From Tatumella morbirosei (GTDB lineage Bacteria; Pseudomonadota; Gammaproteobacteria; Enterobacterales; Enterobacteriaceae): a stretch of DNA of 64,000 nt. Shown piece after piece: positions 41,178-54,309 of the stretch; the stretch's first letter is position 1, and every line of letters starts with the position of its first letter. Both the position numbers and the translations under genes were made by a program. The DNA lies in contig NZ_JPKR02000003.1 of the NCBI RefSeq assembly GCF_000757425.2, positions 930,001 through 994,000 on the forward strand, read 5' to 3'. The notes beneath the pieces are model-generated. The model ran no database searches. It had not been told where the DNA came from and was given only the letters and a program-made list of their open reading frames with translations.

Positions 41178-43250
41178 ATGAATCAGCTCGCTAAAAAAAT
41201 AATGGTAACGTGCGCTCTGCCGTACGCCAATGGATCAATCCATCTCGGGCATATGCTGGAACACATCCAGGCAGATATCTGGGTACGTTACCAGCGAATG
41301 CGTGGCAATACCCTGTGGTTTATTTGTGCTGATGACGCTCACGGTACACCTATCATGCTGAAAGCACAGCAACTCGGGATTACCCCGGAGCAAATGATTG
41401 GTGAGATGAGCCGGGAACATCAGGCAGATTTCGCCGGATTTAATATCAGTTATGACAATTATCACTCCACTCACAGTGAAGAAAACCGCGTACTGTCTGA
41501 ACAAATTTATGGTCGTCTGAAACAAAACGGTTTTATTAAAAACCGCACCATTTCGCAGCTCTATGACCCGGAAAAAGGGATGTTTTTGCCGGACCGTTTT
41601 GTCAAAGGAACCTGTCCGAAGTGTAAAACACCAGACCAGTATGGCGATAACTGCGAAGTCTGCGGGGCAACGTACAGTCCGACTGAACTGATTGAACCTA
41701 AGTCAGTGATTTCCGGCGCCACTCCGGTAATGCGAGATTCGGAGCACTTCTTCTTCGATCTGCCATCATTCTCCGCCATGCTGCAAACCTGGACCCGCTC
41801 CGGGGCATTGCAGGAACAGGTCGCGAATAAGATGCAGGAGTGGTTCGACTCCGGTCTGCAACAATGGGATATTTCGCGTGATGCGCCGTATTTCGGTTTC
41901 GAGATTCCGGATGCTCCGGGCAAGTATTTCTATGTCTGGCTGGATGCGCCAATCGGTTATATGGGATCGTTTAAGAATCTGTGTGACAAACGGGGTGATA
42001 TCGATTTCGAAGAGTACTGGAAAAAAGACTCGACGACTGAGCTTTATCACTTTATCGGAAAAGATATCGTCTATTTCCATAGCCTGTTCTGGCCGGCAAT
42101 GCTGGAAGGCAGTCAGTACCGTAAACCTGATAACCTGTTTGTTCATGGTTACGTCACGGTAAACGGTGCCAAAATGTCGAAATCCCGCGGGACATTTATT
42201 AAAGCCAGTACCTGGTTACAACACCTGGACGCCGACAGCCTGCGTTATTACTATGCCGCCAAGCTCTCTTCACGTATTGATGATATTGACCTGAATCTGG
42301 AAGATTTCGTACAGCGGGTTAATGCAGATATTGTCAATAAAGTCGTTAACCTGGCGTCGCGTAATGCCGGATTTATTACTAAACGTTTTAACGGAAAACT
42401 GTCTGATCATCTGGCCGACCCGGCGCTGTACCAGACCTTTGTTGATGCCAGTGAAAAAATTGGCGATGCCTGGGAAAGCCGTGAGTACAGCCGCGCTATC
42501 CGAGAAATTATGTCCCTGGCAGACCTGGCAAACCGCTATGTGGATGAGCAGGCTCCGTGGGTCGTCGCCAAACAGGAAGGCCGTGAGGCTGATCTGCAGG
42601 CTATCTGCTCAATGGGTATTCACCTGTTCCGTATTCTGATGACCTGGCTCAAACCGGTGCTGCCGGAACTGGCTCAGCGGACTGAAGCCTTCCTGAACAG
42701 TGAACTGACCTGGGACAGCGTGTCACAACCACTGACAGGTCATACCGTTGCGCCATTTAAAGCGCTCTACCAGCGTATCGAAATGGCGAAGGTGACAGCC
42801 CTGGTGGATGCATCGAAAGAAGATGCCGCACAGACACCTGCCCCGGTCGCCGCTAAGGCGGATAAAAAATCTTCAGCCGCCCCCGGAAAAGCGGCTAACA
42901 AGGCTGAAGAGCAGACTGAAGGCGTGATAGGCATTGATGATTTTGCCAAAGTGGATATGCGTGTCGCTTTGATTGAACAGGCAGAGCTGGTCGAAGGGTC
43001 TGATAAACTGTTGCGTCTGATGCTGGATGTCGGGGGTGAGAAGCGGCAGATTTTCTCTGGAATTCGTGCCGCCTATCCTGACCCGTCAGTTCTGGTGGGA
43101 CGACTGACCATTATCGTGGCCAACCTCGCACCGCGGAAAATGCGCTTTGGTGTTTCCGAAGGGATGGTACTGTCAGCCGGTAATGGCGGCAAAGATCTGT
43201 TTATCCTCTCAGCTGACAGCGGCGCTCAACCGGGAATGCCGGTACGCTAA
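41178..43250 (+). CDS. metG: Methionyl-tRNA synthetase
   Basis: This enzyme charges elongator and initiator tRNA-Met. It has 690 residues from the ATG at 41178 ([20 protein letters not shown]); the upstream extension of 24 codons is not family sequence. HLGH (22-25) is the class I HIGH motif, KMSKS is present in [11 protein letters not shown], and the zinc knuckle cysteines are in [17 protein letters not shown]. The C-terminal dimerisation/tRNA-binding domain ([15 protein letters not shown] onward) is intact. It is a little longer than E. coli MetG (677) because of an Ala/Lys-rich linker around residues 543-580. Confidence 0.97.
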   Translation: MNQLAKKIMVTCALPYANGSIHLGHMLEHIQADIWVRYQRMRGNTLWFICADDAHGTPIMLKAQQLGITPEQMIGEMSREHQADFAGFNISYDNYHSTHSEENRVLSEQIYGRLKQNGFIKNRTISQLYDPEKGMFLPDRFVKGTCPKCKTPDQYGDNCEVCGATYSPTELIEPKSVISGATPVMRDSEHFFFDLPSFSAMLQTWTRSGALQEQVANKMQEWFDSGLQQWDISRDAPYFGFEIPDAPGKYFYVWLDAPIGYMGSFKNLCDKRGDIDFEEYWKKDSTTELYHFIGKDIVYFHSLFWPAMLEGSQYRKPDNLFVHGYVTVNGAKMSKSRGTFIKASTWLQHLDADSLRYYYAAKLSSRIDDIDLNLEDFVQRVNADIVNKVVNLASRNAGFITKRFNGKLSDHLADPALYQTFVDASEKIGDAWESREYSRAIREIMSLADLANRYVDEQAPWVVAKQEGREADLQAICSMGIHLFRILMTWLKPVLPELAQRTEAFLNSELTWDSVSQPLTGHTVAPFKALYQRIEMAKVTALVDASKEDAAQTPAPVAAKADKKSSAAPGKAANKAEEQTEGVIGIDDFAKVDMRVALIEQAELVEGSDKLLRLMLDVGGEKRQIFSGIRAAYPDPSVLVGRLTIIVANLAPRKMRFGVSEGMVLSAGNGGKDLFILSADSGAQPGMPVR

Positions 43251-43275
43251 CCCAACAAGCCTCATCTGTTGATGT

Positions 43276-43303
43276 AAAGCCGGTCTCCGCCGGCTTTTTT
43301 TCT
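43276..43303 (+). terminator. Rho-independent terminator of metG
   Basis: AAAGCCGG and CCGGCTTT pair across a 6-nt loop and are followed by a run of T residues, 25 nt after the metG stop. Confidence 0.92.
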
Positions 43304-43401
43304 TTAAGATTTTTATTGTTGCCGCAGACAAGGTTGAGCAGCAGGTAACTTTGCGACAGGTCCCGCATAGTTGTAATCAAAACTGACGGTTACATTGTAC
43401 A

Positions 43402-43417
43402 TTTGACAGAGATCACA
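43402..43417 (+). promoter_or_regulatory. CRP site upstream of cdd
   Basis: TTTGA-N6-TCACA, centred about 50 bp upstream of the cdd start, has 4/5 and 5/5 matching half-sites. E. coli cdd is controlled by CRP and CytR, so the position is as expected. I could not define a CytR site. Confidence 0.65.
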
Positions 43418-43460
43418 TATAAAAACCTACCCAACTTAGGTTCATTGAATGAGGCATGGT

Positions 43461-44354
43461 ATGCACCCACGATACAGATCCGCTTTTGCGAACCTTGATG
43501 CCATCTTACAGCAGGAATTATTGCCGCTCATCGACAGCTCACAATTTAAGGCTATCCTTGATCCGCAAACTATCTCACGGCTCATGGCACGCAGCGGCTT
43601 AGACGAAAATGCGCTGGCTCTTGCGCTGTTGCCTCTGGCCGCCAGTTGTGCGCTGACGCCATTATCTGAATTCAATGTCGGGGCTATCGCACGCGGCATT
43701 AGCGGTCACTGGTACTTCGGGGCCAATATGGAGTTTAGCGGCGCTCCTTTACAACAAACCATTCATGCAGAACAGTGTGCAGTGACTCATGCCTGGCTCT
43801 CCGGAGAAAAGCAACTGGTCGCTATTACGGTCAACTACACCCCCTGCGGGCATTGCCGGCAATTTATGAACGAACTAAACAGCGGAGGATTGCTGCAGGT
43901 ATGTCTGCCCGGCCGGCCGCCGCGGACTCTGGCAGAATATCTGCCGGAAGCCTTCGGTCCTGCTGATTTGCAAATTAGTCAGGTGTTGATGGATGAAGAT
44001 ACACAATCTTTTGTCGGCCATCAGGATCCCCTGATCAATGCCGCCATTCAGGCAGCTGCTGCCAGCTATGCCCCCTATTCCGGCGCTTACAGTGGCGTTG
44101 CTCTGTTAAGTGATAAAGGTACCGTTTACGCCGGACGCTACGCCGAAAATGCCGCCTATAACCCGTCGTTACCGCCGCTACAATCTGCACTAATTTTAAT
44201 GAATTTACAGGGCGGAGATTGTCATGCGATTCGTCAGGCCGTACTGGCTGAGACCGCCGGAGCCAAACTGAGTCAGCACAAAGCTACCCGTGCAACACTC
44301 GAGGATCTGGGTTGCCACCAGCTGCAGGTGATCGCTCTGCAGACAGCGCCCTGA
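43461..44354 (+). CDS. cdd: Cytidine deaminase
   Basis: This enzyme deaminates cytidine and deoxycytidine to uridine and deoxyuridine for salvage. It has 297 residues of the long, two-domain enterobacterial type. The catalytic zinc ligands H102 (IHAEQ, with E104 as proton shuttle), C129 and C132 (PCGHCRQF) are at the same positions as in E. coli. I chose the ATG at 43461 (MHPRYRSAF) because GAGG lies 6 nt upstream; the ATG at 43449 would overlap that ribosome-binding site. A CRP site lies upstream. Confidence 0.96.
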   Translation: MHPRYRSAFANLDAILQQELLPLIDSSQFKAILDPQTISRLMARSGLDENALALALLPLAASCALTPLSEFNVGAIARGISGHWYFGANMEFSGAPLQQTIHAEQCAVTHAWLSGEKQLVAITVNYTPCGHCRQFMNELNSGGLLQVCLPGRPPRTLAEYLPEAFGPADLQISQVLMDEDTQSFVGHQDPLINAAIQAAAASYAPYSGAYSGVALLSDKGTVYAGRYAENAAYNPSLPPLQSALILMNLQGGDCHAIRQAVLAETAGAKLSQHKATRATLEDLGCHQLQVIALQTAP

Positions 44355-44503
44355 ATATTGTTGGTCAAATTTGCGTCATCATTAACAATTTATTGATCTT
44401 TTCTACTTATCATTCGGCGGTTAACGCTATATTTTTGTCTGACACTGACATCTTCGGTGACACTGTGCGGTCACCGGAGTCTATTCTGAGGAGCATGCAC
44501 GAC

Positions 44504-46201
44504 ATGGAACTCGACTACGAAAGCAAACGCCCGTTATACATCCCTTACGCGGGTCCTATTCTTCTCGAATTTCCGTTACTTAACAAAGGCAGTGCCTTTA
44601 CACGGGATGAGCGTAACGAATTTAATCTTAATGGTCTCCTGCCGGAAACCGTTGAAACCATTGAGGAACAGGCTGAGCGTGCCTGGCACCAGTTTCAGGA
44701 GTTCAAGAATAACAACGATAAGCACGTTTATCTGCGAAATATTCAGGACACGAATGAAACCCTGTTTTACCGCCTGCTGGATGACCACCTTGAAGAAGTC
44801 ATGCCTATCATTTATACCCCGACGGTAGGCACCGCTTGCGAACACTTTTCCGAGATCTACCGCCGCGCCCGTGGGGTATTTATTTCTTATCCCAACCGTG
44901 AGCATATCGAAGATATGCTGCAAAATGCGACCAAACAGAACGTCAAAGTCATTGTTGTTACCGATGGTGAAAGGATCCTTGGACTGGGTGACCTGGGGAT
45001 CGGCGGAATGGGGATCCCTATCGGCAAATTATCTCTGTATACCGCCTGTGGGGGTATCAGCCCGGCATACACGCTGCCTGTCGCGCTGGATGTCGGAACC
45101 AATAACCAGCAGTTGCTAAACGATCCGTTGTATATGGGCTGGCGCAACCCGAGGATTGGAGGCGAGGAATATGCAGAATTTATTCATGAATTTATCTCTG
45201 CGGTAAAACGTCGCTGGCCCAATGTTCTGCTGCAGTTTGAAGATTTTGCTCAGAAAAACGCCATGCCATTGCTGGAGCAATACCGTGATGAACTGTGCTG
45301 TTTCAACGATGATATTCAGGGCACCGCAGCAGTCGCTGTGGGAACGCTGATCGCCGCCAGTCGTGCTGCCGGTGGCAAGATTTCTGACCAGACTGTAGTT
45401 TTCCTGGGGGCAGGTTCTGCCGGGTGTGGGATTGCCGAGCAGATCATTATTGAAATGAAGGCCGAAGGTCTGAGCGATGCTGAAGCCCGTCGCCGGGTGA
45501 TGATGGTCGACCGTTATGGTTTACTGACCGATAAGCTACCTAATCTGTTACCTTTCCAGACCCGTCTGATCCAGGCCTCTGAGGATGTGGCTGGCTGGCA
45601 GGTAGAAAATGACGCAATTTCGCTACTGGACGTGGTCCGCAATGCGAAGCCGACGGTATTAGTCGGGGTTTCTGGTCAGCCGGGACTGTTCACAGAAGAA
45701 ATTATCCGTGAAATGCACAGCCACTGCCCTCGCCCTATCATTATGCCGTTGTCTAACCCGACATCCCGTGTTGAAGCAGTCCCGGCAGACCTGATCGCCT
45801 GGACGGAAGGTGCTGCACTGGTCGCTACCGGAAGCCCGTTCGCGCCGGTCAGCTGGAAAGATAAAACCTACCCGATTGCCCAGTGTAATAATGCCTATAT
45901 CTTCCCGGGTATCGGACTGGGTGTTATCGCCTCAAAAGCCAGCCGGATCACCGACTCCATGCTGATGAGCGCCAGCCGTGCACTGGCAGATTGTTCTCCA
46001 CTGGCTACCAAAGGTGAAGGCCCGGTCTTACCGGAACTGAAAGATATTCAGCAGGTATCTCGCTACATTGCCATTGAGGTAGCTAAAGCCGCCCAGGCGG
46101 CAGGCGTTGCTATAGAAACCTCTGAAGAAGTCCTGACTCAGGCAGTAGAAGATAATTTCTGGAAACCTCAGTACCGCCATTACCGCCGTACATCTATCTG
46201 A
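44504..46201 (+). CDS. maeA: NAD-dependent malic enzyme
   Basis: This enzyme oxidatively decarboxylates malate to pyruvate with NAD, linking the TCA cycle to pyruvate. It has 565 residues from the ATG at 44504, the E. coli length, with GAGGAG 10 nt upstream; the ATG at 44495 is too close to that site and the longer frame is spurious. It carries the malic enzyme signatures [54 protein letters not shown] (metal binding) and the NAD fold motif [13 protein letters not shown]. In E. coli this gene (also called sfcA) is elsewhere on the chromosome. Confidence 0.95.
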   Translation: MELDYESKRPLYIPYAGPILLEFPLLNKGSAFTRDERNEFNLNGLLPETVETIEEQAERAWHQFQEFKNNNDKHVYLRNIQDTNETLFYRLLDDHLEEVMPIIYTPTVGTACEHFSEIYRRARGVFISYPNREHIEDMLQNATKQNVKVIVVTDGERILGLGDLGIGGMGIPIGKLSLYTACGGISPAYTLPVALDVGTNNQQLLNDPLYMGWRNPRIGGEEYAEFIHEFISAVKRRWPNVLLQFEDFAQKNAMPLLEQYRDELCCFNDDIQGTAAVAVGTLIAASRAAGGKISDQTVVFLGAGSAGCGIAEQIIIEMKAEGLSDAEARRRVMMVDRYGLLTDKLPNLLPFQTRLIQASEDVAGWQVENDAISLLDVVRNAKPTVLVGVSGQPGLFTEEIIREMHSHCPRPIIMPLSNPTSRVEAVPADLIAWTEGAALVATGSPFAPVSWKDKTYPIAQCNNAYIFPGIGLGVIASKASRITDSMLMSASRALADCSPLATKGEGPVLPELKDIQQVSRYIAIEVAKAAQAAGVAIETSEEVLTQAVEDNFWKPQYRHYRRTSI

Positions 46202-46206
46202 TGTCC

Positions 46207-46243
46207 GTGACCCGGTAATAGCGCGTGTCTTTCGCCGGGTCAC
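46207..46243 (+). terminator. Possible terminator after maeA
   Basis: GTGACCCGG and CCGGGTCAC pair across 19 nt, immediately after the maeA stop. No T-run follows, so it may be only a stabilising stem. Confidence 0.35.
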
Positions 46244-46316
46244 ACATCAGTCTTGCCTGTCGCAAGTGGCTCAAGTACCCTTGGGTCACTTTCAACTATC
46301 AACCAGTGAGTCATAA

Positions 46317-48171
<1,855 letters not shown>

Positions 48172-48190
48172 TATCACAGCCCTTACTTCA

Positions 48191-49708
48191 TTAAAGATGC
48201 AACGATGCCAGACGGATGATCTCGTTCTGTGTCGCGGTTTTTGTATCGACAATGCCTGCAACCCTGCCATTGCTCATGACCAGGATACGGTCAGTGACCC
48301 CCAATAGCTCCGGCATCTCCGAAGAGATAATAATGATGCCCTTGCCTCTTTTAGCCAGCTCAGAAATGAGCTGGTAAATCTCAAACTTTGCGCCAACATC
48401 AATGCCACGGGTGGGCTCATCCAACATCAAAATCTCAGGCTGAGTCAGCAGCCACCTCCCAATGATGACCTTTTGTTGATTCCCCCCGGAGAGAGAACCA
48501 ATGGAGGTATGATGGCCGGGTGTTTTTACCCGCATCGCATCAATCACCCACTGCGTATCACTCTTCATCCGGCTGTTATCCAGAAATCCAAGGCTGTTTT
48601 TGTACTTTTTAATATTCGAGATCAGCGAGTTAAATCCAATATCCAGGTAGGCATAGATGCCGGTCGTCCGCCGCTCTTCGGTGACCAGCGCAAACCCATG
48701 ATTAATGGCTTCATTAGCACTATGATTTTTAATCGGTCGTCCGTGCAAACGGATTGTGCCACCCGATTTTTCCCGTAGTCCGAACAGTGTCTCCACGATA
48801 TCGGTACGCTTGGCACCCACCAGACCGGCAATTCCGAGGATTTCCCCCTCATGCAGGTCAAAGGAGATATCCCGGATAGAAGGCTGACGCAGCGAAGTCA
48901 GATTTCTCACTTCAAGGATCACATTACCGGGGTGATTTTGTTTGTCAGGGAAGCGTTGAGTCAGAGAACGCCCCACCATCATGGCGATGATCTGTTCCAT
49001 ATTCATCCCGGCCAGTGGTTGGGTCGCAATCCACTGCCCGTCGCGTAATACCGTAATGTCGTCACACAACTGGAATATTTCTTCCATTTTGTGAGAGATA
49101 TAGACGATTCCACAGCCACGATCTTTTAGCTTACGGATTATAGTAAACAGATGATTAACTTCTTTTTCTGTCAGGGAGGAAGTGGGTTCATCCATAATAA
49201 CGATCCGTGCATCATAGGAGACCGCTTTGGCGATTTCCACCATCTGCATCTGTGAAACAGATAACGTTGCGACTTTATCCCGTGGATCGATATTAATATC
49301 CAGTTCATCAAAAATCTGTTTAGTGTCCTGGTACATTTTATGTTGGTCGACAAATATTCCTTTTAACGGATAACGGCCAAGCCACATATTGTCCATCACG
49401 CTGCGCTGGGTCACCAGATTTAATTCCTGATGTACCATTGAAACACCATTTTCCAGAGCTTCTTTAGCGCTTTTAAAATTAACTTCTTTGCCACGGAATA
49501 ATATTTTTCCGCTGTCTTTGCTGTAAATACCAAACAGACATTTTAATAATGTCGATTTTCCGGCACCGTTTTCGCCCATTAATGCATGGATAGAATAAGG
49601 CCGGACATCTAAATTCACATGGTCAAGCGCTTTAACGCCGGGGAAGCTTTTGCTGATGTCCTGCATTTGCAGCAAAAATTCACCATGGTTGTTATCGGGT
49701 TCACTCAC
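48191..49708 (-). CDS. mglA: Galactose/methyl-galactoside ABC importer, ATPase MglA
   Basis: This double ATPase energises galactose import. It has 505 residues with two nucleotide-binding domains. The first has a consensus Walker A GENGAGKS, signature LSVSQMQ and Walker [11 protein letters not shown]. The second has the degenerate Walker [10 protein letters not shown], signature LSGGNQQK and Walker [13 protein letters not shown] degenerate second P-loop is normal for this family (also in E. coli MglA). It lies between mglB and mglC, with an attenuator-like hairpin separating it from mglB. Confidence 0.95.
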   Translation of the reverse strand: MSEPDNNHGEFLLQMQDISKSFPGVKALDHVNLDVRPYSIHALMGENGAGKSTLLKCLFGIYSKDSGKILFRGKEVNFKSAKEALENGVSMVHQELNLVTQRSVMDNMWLGRYPLKGIFVDQHKMYQDTKQIFDELDINIDPRDKVATLSVSQMQMVEIAKAVSYDARIVIMDEPTSSLTEKEVNHLFTIIRKLKDRGCGIVYISHKMEEIFQLCDDITVLRDGQWIATQPLAGMNMEQIIAMMVGRSLTQRFPDKQNHPGNVILEVRNLTSLRQPSIRDISFDLHEGEILGIAGLVGAKRTDIVETLFGLREKSGGTIRLHGRPIKNHSANEAINHGFALVTEERRTTGIYAYLDIGFNSLISNIKKYKNSLGFLDNSRMKSDTQWVIDAMRVKTPGHHTSIGSLSGGNQQKVIIGRWLLTQPEILMLDEPTRGIDVGAKFEIYQLISELAKRGKGIIIISSEMPELLGVTDRILVMSNGRVAGIVDTKTATQNEIIRLASLHL

Positions 49709-49745
49709 CAGTTCATCTCCGGCTATCAGACAACAGACAAAATAA

Positions 49746-49768
49746 GGGCGCAGTCTGAGACTGCGCCC
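49746..49768 (-). terminator. Intercistronic hairpin between mglB and mglA
   Basis: GGGCGCAGTCT and AGACTGCGCCC form an 11-bp perfect stem with a 1-nt loop in this notation (practically 9 bp with a 5-nt loop), 10 nt after the mglB stop. On the minus strand it is followed by TTATTTTGT. It probably causes partial termination or protects the mglB message, giving more binding protein than transporter. Confidence 0.8.
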
Positions 49769-49777
49769 TGCTGATGA

Positions 49778-50773
49778 TTATTTTACGAATTTAGATAAAT
49801 TATCGCGGTCAACCGGTACGTAGGGGACACGGACGATTTTATCTTTCAGGGTAAATGCAGTCCCTTCCGTGGCAGGTTTACCCTCAGCCAGATTTTTAGA
49901 CATATCTACTACGGCTTTAGCCTGATTTTCCGCATCATTCAATACCGTTCCTGCCATCTGACCCGATTTAACCAGTGCCAGGGCTTCAGGTAATGCATCG
50001 ACGCCAAACACCGGAACAGACGCTTTATTGTGTGCCTTCAGGGCTTCAACAGCCCCCATTGCCATCGCATCGTTGTTAGCGATAACGACTTCAATCTTGT
50101 TGGCATTCGGTCCTGACAACCAGGCATCCATCTTATCTTTCGCCTGCGCGGTATCCCACATAGCGGTATCCAACGCCAGCTGTTGGGTTTTTATGCCATC
50201 TTTATTAAGTGTTTCGATAACATAGCGGGTACGAGCTTCAGCATCAGGATGCCCGGGTTCGCCCTTCAGTAATACATACTGTAATACACCGTCTTTATTT
50301 AAATCCCAGCCAGGATTAGCCTTCCAGTGTTTTTCAATCAGCTGCCCCTGAATAACACCGGACTCTTTAGAATCTGTACCTACATAATAGGCCTTGTCAT
50401 AACTGGCGAGTGCTTTTGCCGTTGGTTCTTTGTTAAAAAATACCACCGGGACATCATTACTGCGGGCCTTATCAATCACCGTAGGTGCGGCTGCCGGGTC
50501 AACAAGGTTAACTGCCAACACTTTAACCCCTTTCGCCATTAATACATCAATCTGGTCATTCTGTTTGGACTGGTCATTCTGCGAGTCATTCATTAATAAC
50601 TGCACACCACCGACCGCTTTGGCTTCTTTCTCAATATCCTTGCGGACCATTGACATAAAATTATCGTCATATTTATAAATCGTCACACCAATACGCGCGT
50701 CAGCAGCATGACTGGCAAAAGATGCCATCATTCCTGCCATTAATACTGTCAGAGCAAGTACCCTTGTTTTCAT
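49778..50773 (-). CDS. mglB: Galactose/glucose-binding periplasmic protein MglB
   Basis: This is the periplasmic receptor for the Mgl importer and, with Trg, for chemotaxis to galactose and glucose. It has 331 residues from the ATG at 50773, with GGAG at good spacing. The signal peptide [23 protein letters not shown] is cleaved near AHA/AD (residues given in two parts: [16 protein letters not shown] and [13 protein letters not shown]). The calcium-binding loop DLNKDGVLQ is present, as are the sugar-binding stretches VFFNKEPTA and [16 protein letters not shown]. It is the first gene of mglBAC. Confidence 0.96.
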   Translation of the reverse strand: MKTRVLALTVLMAGMMASFASHAADARIGVTIYKYDDNFMSMVRKDIEKEAKAVGGVQLLMNDSQNDQSKQNDQIDVLMAKGVKVLAVNLVDPAAAPTVIDKARSNDVPVVFFNKEPTAKALASYDKAYYVGTDSKESGVIQGQLIEKHWKANPGWDLNKDGVLQYVLLKGEPGHPDAEARTRYVIETLNKDGIKTQQLALDTAMWDTAQAKDKMDAWLSGPNANKIEVVIANNDAMAMGAVEALKAHNKASVPVFGVDALPEALALVKSGQMAGTVLNDAENQAKAVVDMSKNLAEGKPATEGTAFTLKDKIVRVPYVPVDRDNLSKFVK

Positions 50774-50953
50774 AACGACTCCGGTTAACGACAGGCCAGC
50801 ATCGTTAATAATGACGATGCTTAAAGGCTCAAAAAAATATTGCGGTTTCCCCGCCCAAAGGGTCAGGCTATTACCTGTATTCCGGGTGGAATATCGGTAA
50901 GTTTTATAAGGTAATAGCTGACAGCCCTGCACCATTACAACTGATACAGGTAA

Positions 50954-51020
50954 TGAGCTTATACTAGGGGGTGAGATGTTGCCGTAATGTGAAATTAGTC
51001 ACAAATTGAAACCGTTTACA
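50954..51020 (-). promoter_or_regulatory. mgl promoter with CRP site and GalR/GalS-type operator
   Basis: A perfect CRP core TGTGA-N6-TCACA lies at 50988-51003. Adjacent, at 51007-51020, is TGAAACCGTTTACA, a LacI-family operator close to the Gal operator pattern GTGNAANCGNTTNCAC. On the minus strand a -10-like TAGTAT at 50966-50961 would give a start near 50954, placing CRP at about -41.5. In E. coli mgl is activated by CRP and repressed by GalS/GalR. Confidence 0.75.
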
Positions 51021-51212
51021 TCAGGCAGAATCATGAAGGGTGATCCACTACACATTTTACGGGGATTACAGCAGGATACATGGCGATTCAGCTTGCCACG
51101 CAGTCACAATTGCCCTTTGTCAGGACAGGAGAGCCCTTTACAGCAGCAAGGGAACACAGATTTCAGCAAAGAAAAGTGGAAGCGATTACACATGACAGGT
51201 TAAATCACAACC
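51021..51212. other. Intergenic region where galS would be expected
   Basis: In E. coli galS lies between mglB and the yeiB-folE pair. Here the gap from the mgl operator to the yeiB stop is under 200 bp and no LacI-type sequence is recognisable on either strand. Confidence 0.55.
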
Positions 51213-52343
51213 TCAGGCCGTTTTTTGTGTCAGCCAGCGCCACAATCTTTCCATTGGCCCCTGACGAAAGAAGTGTAACCAGCCAACTGAAAACATCCCG
51301 TTAATCAGCCATACCAGGGGTACAATCATCAGTAGTTGCCAGCGACTAAAATGCATAAATAAACCACCGATCGAAAAAATCAGTGTGCATACCAGTGTCT
51401 GAAGCAGATAGTTACTCAGAGCCAACCGACCGATAGCAGAAAACACAGTATTCAATCTGGTCGCCGATATTTTTTTCCAGCTGCCTAGTACCAGTGCTAC
51501 GTAGCCAAGACTGACCAGAGGACTGGCAATTTCACCTGGCAATTGCAGATAAAAACCGCTCCAGCGGAATGACCATCCGGTCTGCCATTGTGCCAGGGCT
51601 CCCGCACACTCCAGCAACAGTCCAGGGATCAGCAGCCGTCTGGCATCACGGAAATAGTCAGCCTGACTACGTTTGCCAATTAACCAGCCGTTGTGTACCA
51701 GTGCCGCGCCCACCAGCATCAGCCCCGATAACTCCCAGCCGTACTGACAGAAAAACGACACCAGCATTGAGCCCAGATGATCGAGCCGGTAATCAAAAGC
51801 CAGCATACCGCCATGCAGCTTAATCTGTTGCTCATAGATAATTTCGGACTGGCCAGGCAGCCAGTCACTGCCCCCTGTCCCGCCGGAGATCAGGCCAAAG
51901 ACCAGTAACATCAGACAGCCAAAGGCATACAGCAGCCCCCCGGTACGCATTAGTAGTTCTGCTGAACGGGCATCACGTATCAGTCGCCAGCTCAGCATGC
52001 CCGCCAGCCCCCAGGCGACCAGAATATCGCCTTCCCACAGCAGTAAAGCATGCAGTACCCCAAAAGCAATCAACCATCCCAGCCGTGACTGGATCCATCC
52101 TCCTCCCTTGGGTATCTGAAACACCAGACCGGCACCAAACAACAAGGCGAACAGGTTAAGAAACTTCAGCCGGGCAAAGATTTCGGTCAGCGCCCAACTG
52201 ACGGTGTCAGGCAGGCTGATAGTGCCCGACCATGCGGGATTGAGATACGCGGCTGACGGCAGGGCAAAACTGACAATATTGAGCAACAGAATTCCGGCGA
52301 TGGCTACACCACGAATAAAGTCCAGTTGAGGGTAACGCGGCAT
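51213..52343 (-). CDS. yeiB: YeiB, DUF418-family membrane protein
   Basis: This polytopic inner-membrane protein of unknown function has 376 residues (E. coli 385) and about ten hydrophobic segments. It has the family start LDFIRGVAIAGILLLNIVSF, the segment FLNLFALLFGAGL and, in the C-terminal DUF418 part, IGRLALSNYLLQTLVC. AGGA lies about 7 nt upstream of the ATG. It follows folE on the same strand, as in E. coli, with a hairpin between them. Confidence 0.9.
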   Translation of the reverse strand: MPRYPQLDFIRGVAIAGILLLNIVSFALPSAAYLNPAWSGTISLPDTVSWALTEIFARLKFLNLFALLFGAGLVFQIPKGGGWIQSRLGWLIAFGVLHALLLWEGDILVAWGLAGMLSWRLIRDARSAELLMRTGGLLYAFGCLMLLVFGLISGGTGGSDWLPGQSEIIYEQQIKLHGGMLAFDYRLDHLGSMLVSFFCQYGWELSGLMLVGAALVHNGWLIGKRSQADYFRDARRLLIPGLLLECAGALAQWQTGWSFRWSGFYLQLPGEIASPLVSLGYVALVLGSWKKISATRLNTVFSAIGRLALSNYLLQTLVCTLIFSIGGLFMHFSRWQLLMIVPLVWLINGMFSVGWLHFFRQGPMERLWRWLTQKTA

Positions 52344-52371
52344 GAGGTATCCTGACGGGGATCAGTAAACA

Positions 52372-52398
52372 GGAGACTGCCGTACTTCGGCAGTCTCC
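52372..52398 (-). terminator. Hairpin after folE
   Basis: GGAGACTGCCG and CGGCAGTCTCC form an 11-bp perfect stem with a 5-nt loop, 13 nt after the folE stop. Only TGTTTACTG follows on the minus strand, so it may be an incomplete terminator that allows some read-through into yeiB. Confidence 0.7.
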
Positions 52399-52411
52399 AC
52401 AGACAGGAAAA

Positions 52412-53077
52412 TCAGTTATGTCTGACTGAGCGTAAAAATTCCTGACGGGTATTCTGGCTCGACTTGAACAACCCACCCAGCGAGGTCGTAGTTGTCGCAC
52501 TGGTCGCATCCTGAACACCGCGCGCTTTCACACAGTAGTGAACGGCATCAATACACACAGCCACATTATTGGTGCCAAGCAATGTTTGCAGTGCCACCAG
52601 AACCTGTTGGGTCAGACGTTCCTGAACCTGAGGGCGGCGGGCAAAAAACTGCACGATGCGGTTTATTTTAGATAAACCAATCACCTTATCTTTCGGGATA
52701 TACGCCACGGTGGCTTTACCGTCGATAGTGACGAAATGGTGTTCACAGGTACTGGTCAGAGAAATGTCACGTACCGTCACCATTTCATCAACCTTCATCT
52801 TGTTTTCGATGACCGTGATTTTCGGGAAATTAGCATAGTCCAGTCCGGAAAAAATCTCATCGACATACATTTTGGCGATGCGATGCGGAGTCTCGGTCAG
52901 ACTATCATCCTGCAAATCCAGATTGAGCAGTTGCATAATTTCGGTCATATGACCCGCGATAAGGGTTTTACGAGCCTGATCATCCAGTTCACGGGCAGGT
53001 TTGCGTAACGGGGTTTCAAGACCGCGTGCTACCAGGGCTTCATGGACCAGCACCGCTTCCTGACTAAAAAGGGACAT
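52412..53077 (-). CDS. folE: GTP cyclohydrolase I
   Basis: This enzyme converts GTP to 7,8-dihydroneopterin triphosphate, the first step of folate synthesis and also the entry to queuosine synthesis. It has 221 residues (E. coli 222). The zinc ligands C111 and H114 lie in STCEHHF and the third cysteine in [20 protein letters not shown] and [22 protein letters not shown] are also conserved. It is divergent from the LysR-type gene at 53321. Confidence 0.96.
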   Translation of the reverse strand: MSLFSQEAVLVHEALVARGLETPLRKPARELDDQARKTLIAGHMTEIMQLLNLDLQDDSLTETPHRIAKMYVDEIFSGLDYANFPKITVIENKMKVDEMVTVRDISLTSTCEHHFVTIDGKATVAYIPKDKVIGLSKINRIVQFFARRPQVQERLTQQVLVALQTLLGTNNVAVCIDAVHYCVKARGVQDATSATTTTSLGGLFKSSQNTRQEFLRSVRHN

Positions 53078-53320
53078 TCATTATTCTCCGGCAGGTGAAT
53101 TCTCTGCCCTTACATGGACGGAGCATCATAAACAGTGCATATTGTGAAGCAGTCGGCACGGATTATCCAGTCTCTTACGCTGATCATCATCGTTCATTGC
53201 TAAAAATTTTTTCACTGTCCAACGCGGAAATATCACGGTTGCCTGGCTCTGTAACAGCGCATACAATCCAAAACCCGGGTGAAAGACCCGAATTACCTGA
53301 ATTACCTAAAGAGAATCGTT

Positions 53321-54292
53321 ATGGATTTGGTGCAGCTTCGGATGTTTTGTGCAGTGGCCGAAACCGGTTCTGTCGCCCGTGCGGCTGAATTACTGCACCG
53401 TGTTCCTTCCAATCTGACCACCCGGCTTAAACAGCTGGAAGAAGAGCTGGGAGCTGATCTGTTGATCCGCGAAAAGCAACGGGTTCGCCTGTCACCGATG
53501 GGGCATAATTTTCTCAGCTATGCAAGGCGAATCCTGGCCTTAAGTGAAGAAGCGCTGAATATGACCCGCCAGGGGGAACCCGCCGGTAATTTTGCGCTGG
53601 GCACCATGGAAAGCACGGCCGCGACCCGGCTGCCGGGCTTACTTTCGGCATTTCACCAACGCTATCCGGCCGTCTCTTTGTCACTGATTACCGGGACTTC
53701 CGGTGAGATTATCGATCATGTCCGGGAAGGTACGGTGGCAGCGGCACTGGCCGACAGTCCGGAAGGCTATGATGAACTGGACAGTTGTGTCGCGTTTGAC
53801 GAAGAGCTGGTATTGATCACCAGCAGCGAACACCAAACCGTGACCTGTCCGCAGGATGTGCAGGGTAAGACTTTTTTTGCCTTTCGCAACAGTTGTTCCT
53901 ACCGGATGAAACTTGAGGACTGGTTCAGAGACGGTGGCGCTCAACCTGGCAGTATTATGGAAATCCACTCTTATCATGCAATGATTGCCTGTGTTGCCGG
54001 CGGTGCCGGGCTGGCGATTACACCGGCCTCTGTTCTGGCACAAATCAGTGATCGTACCCGCATCCGAACCCATGCCCTGCCCCCGCAATATGGTAAGGTA
54101 TCCACCTGTCTGATTTGGAGGCGGGATGCATTTACTCCGAATGTCGATGCTATGAAACAGCTCATGCTGACATTTTTTTGCTCAGCCCACAGCAGGTGGC
54201 AGCTCTGTCCCCTGACGTCCTGGCGCTTTATGGCACTACACTTACAATACGCAGCACTGTCGGCCATTGAAGGGCAGATCTGCATTCGATAA
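53321..54292 (+). CDS. LysR-family regulator, PtrR/YneJ-like
   Basis: This is a LysR-type transcription factor. The helix-turn-helix is at residues about 1-60 ([27 protein letters not shown] in overlapping parts; [19 protein letters not shown]) and the periplasmic-binding-like effector domain follows. It resembles E. coli YneJ (PtrR), for example in [21 protein letters not shown] and FRNSCSYR. I start it at the ATG at 53321 and reject 14 upstream codons. It has 323 residues, about 30 longer than that family. The last ~40 residues follow a run of seven T at 54173-54179 and do not look like LysR sequence. It is 17 bp upstream of yeiG, so it might regulate it. Confidence 0.82.
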   Translation: MDLVQLRMFCAVAETGSVARAAELLHRVPSNLTTRLKQLEEELGADLLIREKQRVRLSPMGHNFLSYARRILALSEEALNMTRQGEPAGNFALGTMESTAATRLPGLLSAFHQRYPAVSLSLITGTSGEIIDHVREGTVAAALADSPEGYDELDSCVAFDEELVLITSSEHQTVTCPQDVQGKTFFAFRNSCSYRMKLEDWFRDGGAQPGSIMEIHSYHAMIACVAGGAGLAITPASVLAQISDRTRIRTHALPPQYGKVSTCLIWRRDAFTPNVDAMKQLMLTFFCSAHSRWQLCPLTSWRFMALHLQYAALSAIEGQICIR

Positions 54293-54309
54293 CTATGACA
54301 GGAGCTATC

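Noticed and set aside
51006-51304. Two overlapping short open frames between mglB and yeiB as a galS remnant
   Set aside because: Neither translation shows LacI-family helix-turn-helix or ligand-binding sequence on either strand.
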